Positions 18,114-26,440 of a stretch of DNA of 64,000 bases are shown one piece after another. This stretch comes from Pseudomonas viridiflava (GTDB taxonomy: Bacteria > Pseudomonadota > Gammaproteobacteria > Pseudomonadales > Pseudomonadaceae): assembly GCF_003702045.1 (NCBI RefSeq), contig NZ_RBTP01000002.1, forward strand, positions 1 through 64,000, given 5' to 3'. The notes below the pieces were generated by a model. The model was not told where the DNA came from and did not search any database. It worked only from the letters and a program-made list of their open reading frames with translations. Within the stretch, counting starts at the first letter, position 1. The number at the start of each line of letters is the position of its first letter. A program made the translations under genes and the position numbers.

Positions 18114-18154
18114 CATAAAACAAAAAAACACATCATGTTGTGCCTGCCGTGCAT

Positions 18155-18180
18155 GCAATACCCAACATGCTGGGTATTGC
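18155..18180. promoter_or_regulatory. Perfect 10-bp inverted repeat
   Basis: GCAATACCCA (18155-18164) and TGGGTATTGC (18171-18180) flank the 6-nt centre ACATGC. There is no T-run, so an operator is more likely than a terminator. It lies between the four-gene operon (start 17983, minus) and the 18248 remnant. Confidence 0.4.
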
Positions 18181-18247
18181 CGCATTGACCAAACGTTGGT
18201 CGTAGAATGCAGGTCGGCACAGTCTGCCGTATCGCACCCGGACTAGC

Positions 18248-18442
18248 CTACCCCTCGGACAGAAACACCTTTTGAATCGCCGAAGTCCGGATATGCGCAC
18301 CCTGCCGAAAGCGGCGTCGGGCATCGTTAAATACCAGTCCTTTCAGGACGGGAGGCACGAATTCTGTACAACACAAGTACCCAGTGATGGAGCACCCGAA
18401 ATCGGCTCGTTGTGCAACTAATACGCTGGATGGAATCCCCAA
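18248..18442 (-). pseudogene. Truncated paralogue of the 18492 protein
   Basis: 64 codons. Its core (SITGYLCCTEFVPPVLKGLV, then NDARRRF, ending AIQKVFLSEG) aligns with the 18492 product (DIVGYLICALERPPQMTGLL, CDRRRLL, AISDRFWKQG) but stops where the paralogue continues with GYEVVVAVDGGCYVVAHWL. No continuation is found in other frames beyond the stop. Likely a degraded duplicate. Confidence 0.5.
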
Positions 18443-18491
18443 TGCCTATATCCCCCAATTTCCAGATGGTGAAACCACGCTGGCTAGCCTC

Positions 18492-18857
18492 TCAATGAAC
18501 CCTGTCGAAACGATCGAGAGCGCCATTTTCACAAAGCCAATGAGCGACGACATAACATCCACCGTCGACCGCAACCACGACTTCATAGCCCTGTTTCCAA
18601 AAGCGATCGGAGATCGCTGGGGTGTGCACGGGTAGGCCTTCGGGCAAGAGACGGCGGCGATCGCAAAAAAGCAGGCCTGTCATCTGAGGCGGTCTCTCCA
18701 AGGCACAGATCAGGTATCCGACGATGTCCGTATCCGGAACAGCGATTCGGGCACGCTCAATCATGCTTGGGAGCCGGTAGAACGTGAGGTCTTTCAGCGA
18801 AGCACCAAACGACTTCACCCAGTACGTCCCCCCTCCCACGCCCTTGGTGTCAGACAT
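18492..18857 (-). CDS. Small paralogous hypothetical protein
   Basis: 121 residues from ATG 18857. The C-terminal 75 residues match the pattern of the 20788 product: I(V/S)GYL, a Gly-(L/A)-(L/M)-F-(C/F)-D strand, then GY(E/S)VVV.V.G..YV(V/I) and a hydrophobic tail. It therefore belongs to a local family of three copies (18248, 18492, 20788). No signal peptide or membrane helix. Function unknown; a small beta-rich intracellular protein is likely. A 16-bp palindrome lies 83 bp upstream. Confidence 0.6.
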   Translation of the reverse strand: MSDTKGVGGGTYWVKSFGASLKDLTFYRLPSMIERARIAVPDTDIVGYLICALERPPQMTGLLFCDRRRLLPEGLPVHTPAISDRFWKQGYEVVVAVDGGCYVVAHWLCENGALDRFDRVH

Positions 18858-18939
18858 AAATAGTGAAGTCGGAGAAACAGGCTCGAAACTTTTCGTTCAT
18901 CAAAAACTCTGCCGGATCAGAATGCGAAGGCCCCACAAT

Positions 18940-18955
18940 GCAGATTTAAATCTGC
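18940..18955. promoter_or_regulatory. Perfect 16-bp palindrome upstream of 18492 gene
   Basis: GCAGATTTAAATCTGC is fully self-complementary and lies in the upstream region of the minus-strand gene starting at 18857. It has the form of a dimeric regulator site. The rest of 18858-19196 shows no gene. Confidence 0.35.
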
Positions 18956-19196
18956 GACGCTGCATTTCTCGGGTTCCACCTGTATTTGCCGAACCGTATC
19001 GCCGGCGCCCAGCGATAACCATTGCTCGAAACCGAAATTCGCCCAAGCTCGATTTATCTATATATTAAGCGCGAGCCGATCGACTCCCCAACGCCGGCCC
19101 CGACCAACCAATCTAAAGCTGCCGTGTTGCCGTCAAAGAAATCGGCGGCTCTCGTAAGGCCTGAGCCCTAACCGTCACTCGATCACATATATAGAG

Positions 19197-19240
19197 TTGA
19201 TAGACGCATAACAAACGCGGCATATCATCGGTTTTGTGAG
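19197..19240 (+). promoter_or_regulatory. Shared promoter element, copy 1
   Basis: TTGATA (19197-19202), 17-bp spacer, GCATAT (19220-19225), then GGTTTTGTGAG just before the ATG at 19251. The stretch CAAACGCGGCATA...TTTTG recurs in front of the two intact dual-HTH regulator genes at 22005 and 27189. Confidence 0.5.
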
Positions 19241-19250
19241 TAAGCCCGAA

Positions 19251-19579
19251 ATGTCCTTGCGTAACGCCTTCATGCCGAACATTGCGAAGATGACGATCGC
19301 CTCGCCGCACAGCCGAAAATCGTACTAGGGCTACAGGTTGATCGGGATAAGCCTAGGCTGACCCGTGCGTTCAAAATGAAAATGCGGATGCACATGTACT
19401 ATCTGGAACGCGGAGATATCGGGCCATTGGTACACGCTGAGCGCCGGGGGGGGTCAGCAGTCGCAGGCATGCGCAATCACCTTATGGGATTGGCAGCATA
19501 TGCCATCCAGATCGAGCCTGAGTACGGGAGGAACCTCCGTGAGAGACTGGAGGCGTTGGATTGGCCAGTACTTTACTGA
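19251..19579 (+). pseudogene. Decayed XRE-family regulator gene
   Basis: ATG 19251 is positioned as in the regulator genes at 22005 and 27189, behind the same upstream element. It reads MSLRNAFMPNIAKMTIAS... and stops at a TAG after 25 codons. A second frame open from 19376 contains MHMYYLERGDIGPLVHAE, which resembles the recognition-helix part of XRE repressors (YLSxLERGxxxP), followed by residues like the end of the HTH domain. The gene is thus interrupted by at least one stop and a frame change. Confidence 0.5.
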
Positions 19580-19648
19580 CTCATTTCTGTAAATCGAAAT
19601 GCGCCCAGCGGGAGAGGTGCTGACTAATCGCATAGAGGATAAAATGAG

Positions 19649-20287
19649 CTACTGGCCGTTGTGGGCGATGACCATCTCAGCGAACTGCATCAGGTCATGG
19701 ATTTTCCCACGACCTGTCCGATCCAGATAGAAGCCCGCGATACCCACCGCGCGCGGGCCGTCTTGGTCGCAGCTTTGTGAGTCACCGATCATCAGTACTT
19801 TTCCTAGGTTGTCACTGAAATAGTGCCCGGGCTCAACATTCATCTGGTCGCAGATCAGTCGGTAAATACTGGGGGCGGGCTTCATGACTCCCGCTTCAAA
19901 GCTGAACGCGTACCCATCCATCTGCGGGAAGATTTCTCGGACTTTAGGGCCATAGGCGCTGGCAAGGTTCGAGCAAATCCCGGCCTTGATCTCGTATTTT
20001 TTCAAGAATGAGATGGCCTCGACGGCGTCCGGATAAGGCTCGATCGACGATACCTCTGCCTCAAGCATACGGTGCAGCTCATCTCGTTTCGAAGCCGTAA
20101 GTGAAACGCCCAATTCCGATGCCAGCTCATCGAGTGAGAGGTTCATCGTCATCGCGATGTGAGTGCTGTCGGGTTTCAGCTCTACACCTTGGCGCCGGCC
20201 TTCGCGAAATAACTCACGGTAAGGGTTCGTCCGCTGACTAATGCACACGGTGGTGCCGAACGCGTCGAACACGATTGCACTGATCAA
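19649..20287 (-). CDS. HAD-superfamily hydrolase
   Basis: 212 residues. The four HAD motifs are visible: motif I VFDAFGT (the second acidic residue of DxD is replaced by Gly in DAFGT, the same pattern as in haloacid dehalogenases, and Asp-8 is the nucleophile), motif II ICSNLA, motif III Lys in AGVMKPAP, motif IV MIGDSQSCD. A helical cap lies between motifs I and II (about 20-90). Likely a small-molecule phosphatase or dehalogenase in the cytoplasm. It is the last of four same-strand genes (21887 to 19649) with gaps of 30-60 bp. Substrate unknown. Confidence 0.85.
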   Translation of the reverse strand: MISAIVFDAFGTTVCISQRTNPYRELFREGRRQGVELKPDSTHIAMTMNLSLDELASELGVSLTASKRDELHRMLEAEVSSIEPYPDAVEAISFLKKYEIKAGICSNLASAYGPKVREIFPQMDGYAFSFEAGVMKPAPSIYRLICDQMNVEPGHYFSDNLGKVLMIGDSQSCDQDGPRAVGIAGFYLDRTGRGKIHDLMQFAEMVIAHNGQ

Positions 20288-20348
20288 ACCACACCACCTT
20301 CTTCCGCTACGACGCTGCTGGGTTTGGTCATGCTGTTACCTATTTCGC

Positions 20349-20738
20349 TCAAAAAAGTCTCATGACAGCCGAGAGAAGCATCGACTTGCGTCGTCCATGC
20401 CCCAGCAGGACATACAGTTTGTTTTGCGTCTGGAAAAACATGCCATCAGTGAAATCCATCATGGGCGTCGAGCGAAACCAATGAGACTGGAAATTCGTAG
20501 AACTGTCGAAGAGCACATCGAAGACCAGCAGCATGGTTGGCTTTTTGCCCTCCAAAGCCAGCTCCTCAACGACGAGGTCAGGCGCATCCAGATCAAGCCA
20601 GACCCACTCGCTGACAACGCAAAAACTACGATCCGGGAATTTTTCTTGGGTGACCCGAATGGCTTCTTCGAGCCCGAAATCACTGCCAGACATCACTGCA
20701 CTCGGGCCGATCATCTGCTCCGCATCAAAGTCCGACAT
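20349..20738 (-). CDS. Hypothetical protein resembling DUF6957 family
   Basis: 129 residues from ATG 20738, chosen because GAAAGGAAA precedes it; an upstream in-frame start at 20810 would overlap the previous gene. Features: SGSDFGLEEAIRVTQEKFPD, SFCVVSEWVWLDLDAPD, a strand pair (TMLLVFDVLFDS), and FQTQNKLYVLLGHGRRK. From memory this pattern is like the Pseudomonas family DUF6957; not verified. Soluble. Located between the 20788 paralogue and the HAD gene, probably cotranscribed. Confidence 0.6.
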   Translation of the reverse strand: MSDFDAEQMIGPSAVMSGSDFGLEEAIRVTQEKFPDRSFCVVSEWVWLDLDAPDLVVEELALEGKKPTMLLVFDVLFDSSTNFQSHWFRSTPMMDFTDGMFFQTQNKLYVLLGHGRRKSMLLSAVMRLF

Positions 20739-20787
20739 GGATTTTCCTTTCGATTCATCGCGAGTTAGCGTCTCTGAACTGGGAGCC

Positions 20788-21117
20788 TTATGAGGAAGAG
20801 CTGGCGGCATTGCGCGTCATCGAAAGCACCACGGTCTGCTCGCCCCCATCCACTTCCTCGACCATGAACAACAGGAAGCTCACGATCACATACCGCTCGC
20901 CCCTGACGGTGACTACGACTGAGTAGCCTTGCTCCTCTTCCATCATCGCCACTTCATCGGTAATGACCGTGTCACCATTGCCGGATCGCTGATGAATGTC
21001 GAAGAACATCGCCCCCTTGAAGCCAGCGCCTGCTGGGCGAGCATCAAGTAGATAACCACTGATCGGGCCTTCAAAGGAGACCTTCGTGGCCTGCATCAGC
21101 TTGGCTGGAAAATACAC
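20788..21117 (-). CDS. Small paralogous hypothetical protein
   Basis: 109 residues from ATG 21117, 33 bp after the stop of the metallophosphoesterase gene. Shares the pattern ISGYL...GAMFFD...GYSVVVTVRGERYVIVSFL with the products of 18492 and the truncated 18248 copy. It ends in a serine-rich tail. Function unknown. The presence of three copies within 3 kb suggests tandem duplication followed by insertion of other genes. Confidence 0.6.
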   Translation of the reverse strand: MYFPAKLMQATKVSFEGPISGYLLDARPAGAGFKGAMFFDIHQRSGNGDTVITDEVAMMEEEQGYSVVVTVRGERYVIVSFLLFMVEEVDGGEQTVVLSMTRNAASSSS

Positions 21118-21149
21118 TTAAAATCCTCTGCTCGGCGATTGCCAGCTAC

Positions 21150-21887
21150 TCAAAGTGTGATCACGCACTGGTTGTCGAAATCAACATCTTCGCCTGGGTA
21201 CCCGCGAGGGTTGGACAGGAACCTGATCCCGTTGATAGTTTCATCCACCGGCATATGGGTGTGCCCAAACATCCACAGTTCGATTTCCATATCCAAAAAC
21301 TCTTGCCAATTATTGCCATAAGCGGCTCGCAAGTGCGGATGCTTGCCGTAGTCAGGAACGAAGTGCATCAAGGGTGGAAAATGAGTGACTACAACGGTCT
21401 TGCCTTCAAACGGCTCCTCCAACTCCTTGCGTAGCCACTCACGGGACTGCTGGGCGACTCGTCGGGTTTGCTGAGGAACCAGAGTTCGGTACTGCGGCTC
21501 CACCCGGATCACCTTGTAATCATTCATGAGCGCGCGAGCCTCCAGCATCGCCAGTGGCGCGTTCCCTGTCCCCTCAAAATCAGTCCATCCTGTACAACCT
21601 AAAAAACGGACACCATCCAGGATCAGGGTGCGTTGCTCCAGAAAATGCACATGTGGGCCACTGGGCGAATTCAATCGATCAAGGGTCTTTTCCCAGCTCG
21701 ACTTATAAAATTCGTGGTTGCCGGCAACCAGAATCGTCGGTTTCGAAAAATGCTCGCCCGCCCAATCGGAACTCCGCCCTTTGATGTTGATATCTCCGGC
21801 GAGGATCGCGACGTCGTACAGCGACGAATCAGGTAGCTCAACGGGCTCGAACTCGACGTGCAGATCCGACATCACTAGAAGTCGCAT
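21150..21887 (-). CDS. Metallophosphoesterase
   Basis: 245 residues with all calcineurin-like phosphoesterase motifs in order: SDLHVEF (DxH), LAGDINIKG (GD), VAGNHEFYK (GNHE), VVVTHFPP (H) and MFGHTHMP (GHxH). These bind two metal ions and hydrolyse phosphoesters. Length fits the single-domain cytoplasmic family; no signal peptide. First gene of a same-strand run (MPE, 20788, 20349, HAD), pairing two phosphatase types. Natural substrate not predictable. Confidence 0.9.
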   Translation of the reverse strand: MRLLVMSDLHVEFEPVELPDSSLYDVAILAGDINIKGRSSDWAGEHFSKPTILVAGNHEFYKSSWEKTLDRLNSPSGPHVHFLEQRTLILDGVRFLGCTGWTDFEGTGNAPLAMLEARALMNDYKVIRVEPQYRTLVPQQTRRVAQQSREWLRKELEEPFEGKTVVVTHFPPLMHFVPDYGKHPHLRAAYGNNWQEFLDMEIELWMFGHTHMPVDETINGIRFLSNPRGYPGEDVDFDNQCVITL

Positions 21888-21960
21888 GAGTCAATTCACC
21901 GTCAATTGTACATTGGGAACGCCATTTTAATGAATGGTATACGCTGACGATGCCGGGCGT

Positions 21961-21992
21961 CAAAGCGTGGCTTCATTCTCTTCTTTTGTGAG
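21961..21992 (+). promoter_or_regulatory. Shared promoter element, copy 2
   Basis: CAAAGCGTGGC (21961-21971), then TTTTGTGAG (21984-21992), 12 bp before the ATG of the 22005 gene. It corresponds to copies 1 and 3; the -35/-10 hexamers are poorer here. Confidence 0.4.
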
Positions 21993-22004
21993 TACATCCA
22001 AGAG

Positions 22005-22460
22005 ATGGGATTTCAGCCGACATTAGGCCAGGTTCTGCGCGAACTGCGGGTTGCGGCAGGTTTGACACGCGAAGCCTGCGCCGAGGTATTAAGCAGGCCT
22101 CATCTGGCCAAGGTTGAACAGGGCCAGCAAGCCATAACGGCCATCAAGCTGCATTCCCTGTGTGATCTGCTCGGGGTTCCTACCAGTCAGGTATTGCTGG
22201 CAGTGGAGGCTCGGTTGCGTGGGGTTGATCTGCACACCTACAAGACTTCCTGGGATGTCCAGATGGAACGCCTCATTGAGTTGGGTCGTCTCGGTGGCGC
22301 GCTCCAAACATCGGCAGTCAGGGGCGTACGCGGAAAGCGCGCGGATGAAACCATGGAGGCAGTGAGGAGACTTCAGGCAGAAGGGCATCCAAAGATGGTG
22401 GTCGTTCGCCAGCTGGGCGTCAGCAGGTCGACCGTAGACAAATACTGGATGAAAGGCTGA
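22005..22460 (+). CDS. Dual-HTH transcriptional regulator (XRE plus resolvase-like HTH)
   Basis: 151 residues. N-terminal XRE/Cro-like domain (about 5-65: LGQVLRELRVAAGLTREACA, HLAKVEQGQQAITAIKLHSL). C-terminal 35 residues form a second HTH like that at the end of serine recombinases (VRRLQAEGHPKMVVVRQLGV then SRSTVDKYW). The 27189 gene has the same two-domain plan, so the two are paralogues. It lies 330 bp upstream of the ABC-3C operon on the same strand and may regulate it. It shares its upstream element with 27189, suggesting auto- or cross-regulation. Confidence 0.8.
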   Translation: MGFQPTLGQVLRELRVAAGLTREACAEVLSRPHLAKVEQGQQAITAIKLHSLCDLLGVPTSQVLLAVEARLRGVDLHTYKTSWDVQMERLIELGRLGGALQTSAVRGVRGKRADETMEAVRRLQAEGHPKMVVVRQLGVSRSTVDKYWMKG

Positions 22461-22790
22461 GGCCCGTTTTTGCAAGCTGGCATTGTGCTGTTGCTATGCC
22501 CTGTGTTGACGTCCTTTGGCGAGATGGGTTGCCCAGATTGAGCGCACCCTCCAACTCATTCTGATCACCTAATTTTGTTGTAAAGGTCAACCAAAGGTGG
22601 TTACACATACAGCACTGTATTTATAACCATGTTCGTTACTTATCAATTTCTCTGTAAATCGTAGACCTGCCACTGGCCATTTGATAGCGTCGCACTATGC
22701 GGTGCCGGGCACCTCTTCGCGATATCCGGGGTAGATATTCTTCCCCTCGGAAATGGACTAATCGATTCGAGTGGTAAGGCAGGTAAGCTT
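22461..22790. other. 330-bp leader before ABC-3C operon
   Basis: Contains no gene. It must carry the promoter for the nuclease-middle component-ATPase operon. CTGTATTTATAACCAT at 22615-22630 resembles only the left half of a LexA box. Confidence 0.3.
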
Positions 22791-23705
22791 TTGATTATCA
22801 CACCAATGGGTGCCTTCAACGGATCGACGTGGGAAGCGACGATTCAGTTCGTCCTGAAGGCAAAATTCGGCGCTGACGGATACCAGCATGTGCCTGCTAC
22901 CCCAGGCGACTTCGGCATCGAAGGCTTTACCAAACATACCGGGCTTGCCTTCCAGTGCTATTGCCCTGACACGCATTACGAACGTAAAGAGCTCAACAAA
23001 AAGCAGCAGGATAAGATTACAAAAGACCTGAAGAAGCTGATGATTAACCAAACCAGCCTTCAGGGGATTCTTGGCGGTACCAAAATCAAAGACTGGTACT
23101 TCATCACGCCCGAAATCGCCCACAACGCCCTGCTGACCCATGCTCAGAAAAAACAGAATGAAGTACGAGCCTGGGGCCTGCCCCATCTGGATGAGAACTT
23201 CACAGTGCTCGTCCAGGACATCGGGTTTTACACACATGAGATTAACCAGCACCGTTTAACAATGGGGGCACCGATCTCCATAAGCCAGGACAAGCAGTCC
23301 ATTCCCAAGGTCAACGAAAGCCCCACCGCCTACGACGACAATCTGCAACGTAAGACGAAACTGCGAATGGTCGGTAAGGGTGAGCGTCCGGCTGCCGCCC
23401 TCTTCTCCAAAACCAGGGACACTTTCCTGGATCATGATGGCTTCTTCCAGATGCTGTACGAAAAGGCACCGCAGACCTACTTCCAAGTCGCGAAAACTCT
23501 CAACGGCTTCGAGAAAGACGTGGACGAATGGAGCATGACCGCCAATGGCACCCCCGACGAACTGGTAAAGGAGATCAGGGAGCATTTGTCCAACCGGCTG
23601 CTGACCGATGATCAACTACGGATCGATGCAACACTCACAGACGACATAGTGCGCAGAACAGTCGCCCGTTGGCTGGCAGTCTGCCAACTGGACTTCTACA
23701 CCTGA
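22791..23705 (+). CDS. ABC-3C system effector, PD-(D/E)XK nuclease-like
   Basis: 304 residues from TTG 22791 (AGGT six bases upstream); ATG 22806 is the alternative. The N-terminal domain has a restriction-endonuclease-like core: TPGDFGIEGFTKHTGLAFQC, i.e. Asp/Glu followed by a strand ending in Gln-Cys-Tyr, the arrangement of PD-(D/E)XK and Mrr-like enzymes (Lys replaced or shifted). The C-terminal 120 residues are helical. It overlaps the middle-component gene by one base (TGATG). In ABC-three-component systems the first component is a variable effector, often a nuclease, gated by the ATPase. Nuclease assignment is from motif and context. Confidence 0.7.
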   Translation: MIITPMGAFNGSTWEATIQFVLKAKFGADGYQHVPATPGDFGIEGFTKHTGLAFQCYCPDTHYERKELNKKQQDKITKDLKKLMINQTSLQGILGGTKIKDWYFITPEIAHNALLTHAQKKQNEVRAWGLPHLDENFTVLVQDIGFYTHEINQHRLTMGAPISISQDKQSIPKVNESPTAYDDNLQRKTKLRMVGKGERPAAALFSKTRDTFLDHDGFFQMLYEKAPQTYFQVAKTLNGFEKDVDEWSMTANGTPDELVKEIREHLSNRLLTDDQLRIDATLTDDIVRRTVARWLAVCQLDFYT

Positions 23706-24148
23706 TGGCAAAGATCAACTTCACAGTACGGCCCATGCCCGTCCTGACCGAGCTCAGACCGATGTACAAGATCAGCCAAGCATTGCTGATCCTTTCTATC
23801 TGTGGCCATGGCAGCAAATGCAGCTTGGTCAAACTGCACCTGATGCACTGGGCGATGAAAACGCCCCGCCGTATGGAAACGTTGATCCTTGCTGCACAAC
23901 TCGGCCAGATCAGCCTACCTGTCTGGGGATTTGATCCTGCGCTATCGATTGCCCTGCAGCTGGCATTCAGAGACGGGCTTATCGAGCCTACGTCGAACGG
24001 TTTCAAGCTCTTGCCCAAAGGGGGGCAGCTTGTAAAAGACATAATGGGCGATGAAACCGTCATGGCTGAAGAGAAGGCTGCGCTTTTGAAGATCGGCAGG
24101 AAAATCACCGAAACTATGGTCAAGACCATATCCAAGGAATGGGAATAA
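23705..24148 (+). CDS. ABC-3C system middle component
   Basis: 147 residues from ATG 23705. Small winged-helix-like protein: YKISQALLILSICGHGSKCS, LVKLHLMHWA, then a typical wHTH run (LQLAFRDGLIEPTSNGFKLL, PKGGQLVKDI). Between the effector gene (1-bp overlap) and the ATPase gene (10-bp overlap). This size and position match the middle components described for ABC-3C systems, thought to couple the Rad50-like ATPase to the effector. Confidence 0.75.
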   Translation: MAKINFTVRPMPVLTELRPMYKISQALLILSICGHGSKCSLVKLHLMHWAMKTPRRMETLILAAQLGQISLPVWGFDPALSIALQLAFRDGLIEPTSNGFKLLPKGGQLVKDIMGDETVMAEEKAALLKIGRKITETMVKTISKEWE

Positions 24149-26268
24149 CCTTGTTTATCAAACGTATCAAAATCGCAATCGAAACCACCGGTGGCCCGTT
24201 TGGCTTCATGGCGAAATTCGATCGGAACCTCAACATCATCCGTGGCCGTAACTCCTCGGGCAAAAGCAGCATCGTCCACAGCGTTCTTTACGCGCTAGGC
24301 ATGGAAGAGCTGCTAGGCGCGCAGAATGCGGCAGCACTGACGTATGTGCTGAAGGACTATGTCGAATTCGAGGGAGATAAGTACCCGATCATTCGTTCCA
24401 AGGTCATGATGGAGCTGGAATCGCTCGGTAAGACGATCACTATCACTCGCAAGATCAAGGAAGATGGTGTCAACCCGAAGCTGGTCGAGATCCAGGAATG
24501 CGCCGTTCTCAGCGAAGGCCAATCTACGCCAGTCCTCTACCGGTTCCTACATGACGGCGGCAGCGCCCAGATCCGGGAAGGCTTCTACACCTACCTGGAA
24601 AACTTTTTGGGACTTCAGCTGCCGATGGTGCCCCATACGAACGGCAAGCAGGTGAAGCTCTACTTGCAATACATCTTCGCGGCGATGGTCATCGAGCAAA
24701 AGCGTGGCTGGACGGACTACATCGCCAACCTCCCCTACTTCGGCGTCAAAGAGGCTCGAATCAAGATCGTCGACTATCTGGTCGGTACCAATGTGTTCGA
24801 GATGGACGCTAACCGGGCTCGACTGGATCACGAGTCGCAGGAGTTGAACACGGCTTGGCAAGACGTATATCGGGCAATTAACACCGATGCGCTGAAAAAC
24901 TCCATGAAGGTTCTGAACCTGCCGAAGAGTCCGGTGCTGGCCTTCGTGGCTGATAGCGTGACTTATCAAAAGTCCACGCTTCAGGGGCTGGTCGGGCTAG
25001 ATCAGTTCAAGAGTAACCAGATATTGGCGCTGCAGAAGCTGGCTCAGGATGAGGCAAAGTGGAAAGACAACCAGCCAGACGAAACCCTGAAGCTCATTGA
25101 AGATGAAAGTTCGATGCTTCAACAGCTGACCGTCGCCTACGAGACCAGCATCGGCGAGTTGACTCTCCACCGCGCAGCGAGAAACGCCAACGCCATACAC
25201 CAGCGTCAGGCTGAGGAAGAGCTTTCAAAGAACCAGGCGGCTCAGAAGCTCATTAAATATGGCGCCTCACTCGAACTTGATGTAGCCAGCGACGTGTGCC
25301 CGGCATGCCATCAGAACATCGGCCACTCCCTGACCGACCTCCATGAAAGCACTCCGCATATGGATATCGAGACCAACATCGCCTATCTGAAATCCCAGAT
25401 CAAGATGCTGGAACGGGACACCGCCGGTATCGAGCAATCGGTCAAAGAAACCGCTGTGCTCGGCGAAGAACTAGCGAAGCGGATCAATATTTCCAAAGCA
25501 AAACTGCGTGCACTCAAGTCTGACCTCACCACAAATGCCGTGGTGTCCAAGGCCAACCTGCGCCAACAGCTTCAGATCGAGATAAGCATCGAAGATGTCT
25601 CGCAATTTGTTCAGCGCAACGAAGATCAACTGGAGATCCTCTTACAGCTGTCGGGCCAGTTCAAGCTGAACCAGGAAGCCAGGGCTGCATTACCAAAAGA
25701 GCATTACTCCGAGGTAGACCTCGCGAAATACGACTATTTTTCTAAGGTTTTCAGATCGAACGTGAGCTCCTTTGACTACCATAGCGCGTCGATCACCGAC
25801 ATTCGGTTCAATGTGGCAAACCTGCTGCCAGAACTGGACAAAATCGAGCTCAGAGAAATCTACAAAAAAGACTTCGCCGAAGAGAAGAGCGCCTCGGTTA
25901 CCAGCACTTCCAAGAGCAGTTCAAACATCGCGCGGGAATCCAGTGCCAGTGACTTCGTCCGCCTGATCTGGAGCTACATACTGTCGCTATACGAGACTTC
26001 GGCAAACTTTACGGTGAAAGGCAACCACCCGGGTTTCATGTTGATGGATGAGCCAGGACAGCACTCCATGGCGACGAAGAGTCAGCTCGCGCTGCTTCAG
26101 AAACTGTCGGCCCAGAAGAATCTTCAGAGCATCGTCGCAGCATCGTTCGACGATAGCGAGGCGGCGTACAAAGAAGCCACCCAAAATGTTCGCTTCAACC
26201 TCATTCGTCTTGGCGAAAAGGCTATTGTGCCAAACGGGGATACGTTACTGCTGGGCGAACTCGTTTGA
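24139..26268 (+). CDS. ABC-3C system Rad50/SMC-like ATPase with zinc hook
   Basis: 709 residues. Walker A GRNSSGKSSIVHSV at about 35-48; central coiled coil split by a zinc hook CPACH at residue 387; distal Walker B-like MLMDEPGQHSM near residue 637, followed by a His-switch-like region. The signature region is SSASDFVRLIWSYI rather than LSGGQ, as in divergent Rad50-like ABC ATPases. Cytoplasmic. Such ATPases presumably sense phage or aberrant nucleic acid and release the effector. Third gene of a tightly overlapping operon. The complete three-gene set makes the ABC-3C call strong. Confidence 0.85.
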   Translation: MGITLFIKRIKIAIETTGGPFGFMAKFDRNLNIIRGRNSSGKSSIVHSVLYALGMEELLGAQNAAALTYVLKDYVEFEGDKYPIIRSKVMMELESLGKTITITRKIKEDGVNPKLVEIQECAVLSEGQSTPVLYRFLHDGGSAQIREGFYTYLENFLGLQLPMVPHTNGKQVKLYLQYIFAAMVIEQKRGWTDYIANLPYFGVKEARIKIVDYLVGTNVFEMDANRARLDHESQELNTAWQDVYRAINTDALKNSMKVLNLPKSPVLAFVADSVTYQKSTLQGLVGLDQFKSNQILALQKLAQDEAKWKDNQPDETLKLIEDESSMLQQLTVAYETSIGELTLHRAARNANAIHQRQAEEELSKNQAAQKLIKYGASLELDVASDVCPACHQNIGHSLTDLHESTPHMDIETNIAYLKSQIKMLERDTAGIEQSVKETAVLGEELAKRINISKAKLRALKSDLTTNAVVSKANLRQQLQIEISIEDVSQFVQRNEDQLEILLQLSGQFKLNQEARAALPKEHYSEVDLAKYDYFSKVFRSNVSSFDYHSASITDIRFNVANLLPELDKIELREIYKKDFAEEKSASVTSTSKSSSNIARESSASDFVRLIWSYILSLYETSANFTVKGNHPGFMLMDEPGQHSMATKSQLALLQKLSAQKNLQSIVAASFDDSEAAYKEATQNVRFNLIRLGEKAIVPNGDTLLLGELV

Positions 26269-26440
26269 AGCTGTGCGCATCCCCCTCATGAAATGCTCGC
26301 CTTCGCTGTGTTGTTGAGCGTGAGAGCGAGCGTTCTCGGCTTCCCACACCCTTATGCTTGATCACGAACACAGCAGCCCCGCCTTTCCGCAGCCCTTGGC
26401 AAATCCGCCTTGCTTGGAGGTCTGGCAAGGTGAACCGGCC

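Noticed and set aside
19113..19310. Minus-strand 65-codon frame
   Set aside because: Overlaps the promoter element and start of the XRE pseudogene; no family resemblance.
22615..22630. LexA-box-like CTGTATTTATAACCAT before the ABC-3C operon
   Set aside because: Only the left half fits; the right half lacks ACAG. Not enough for SOS control.
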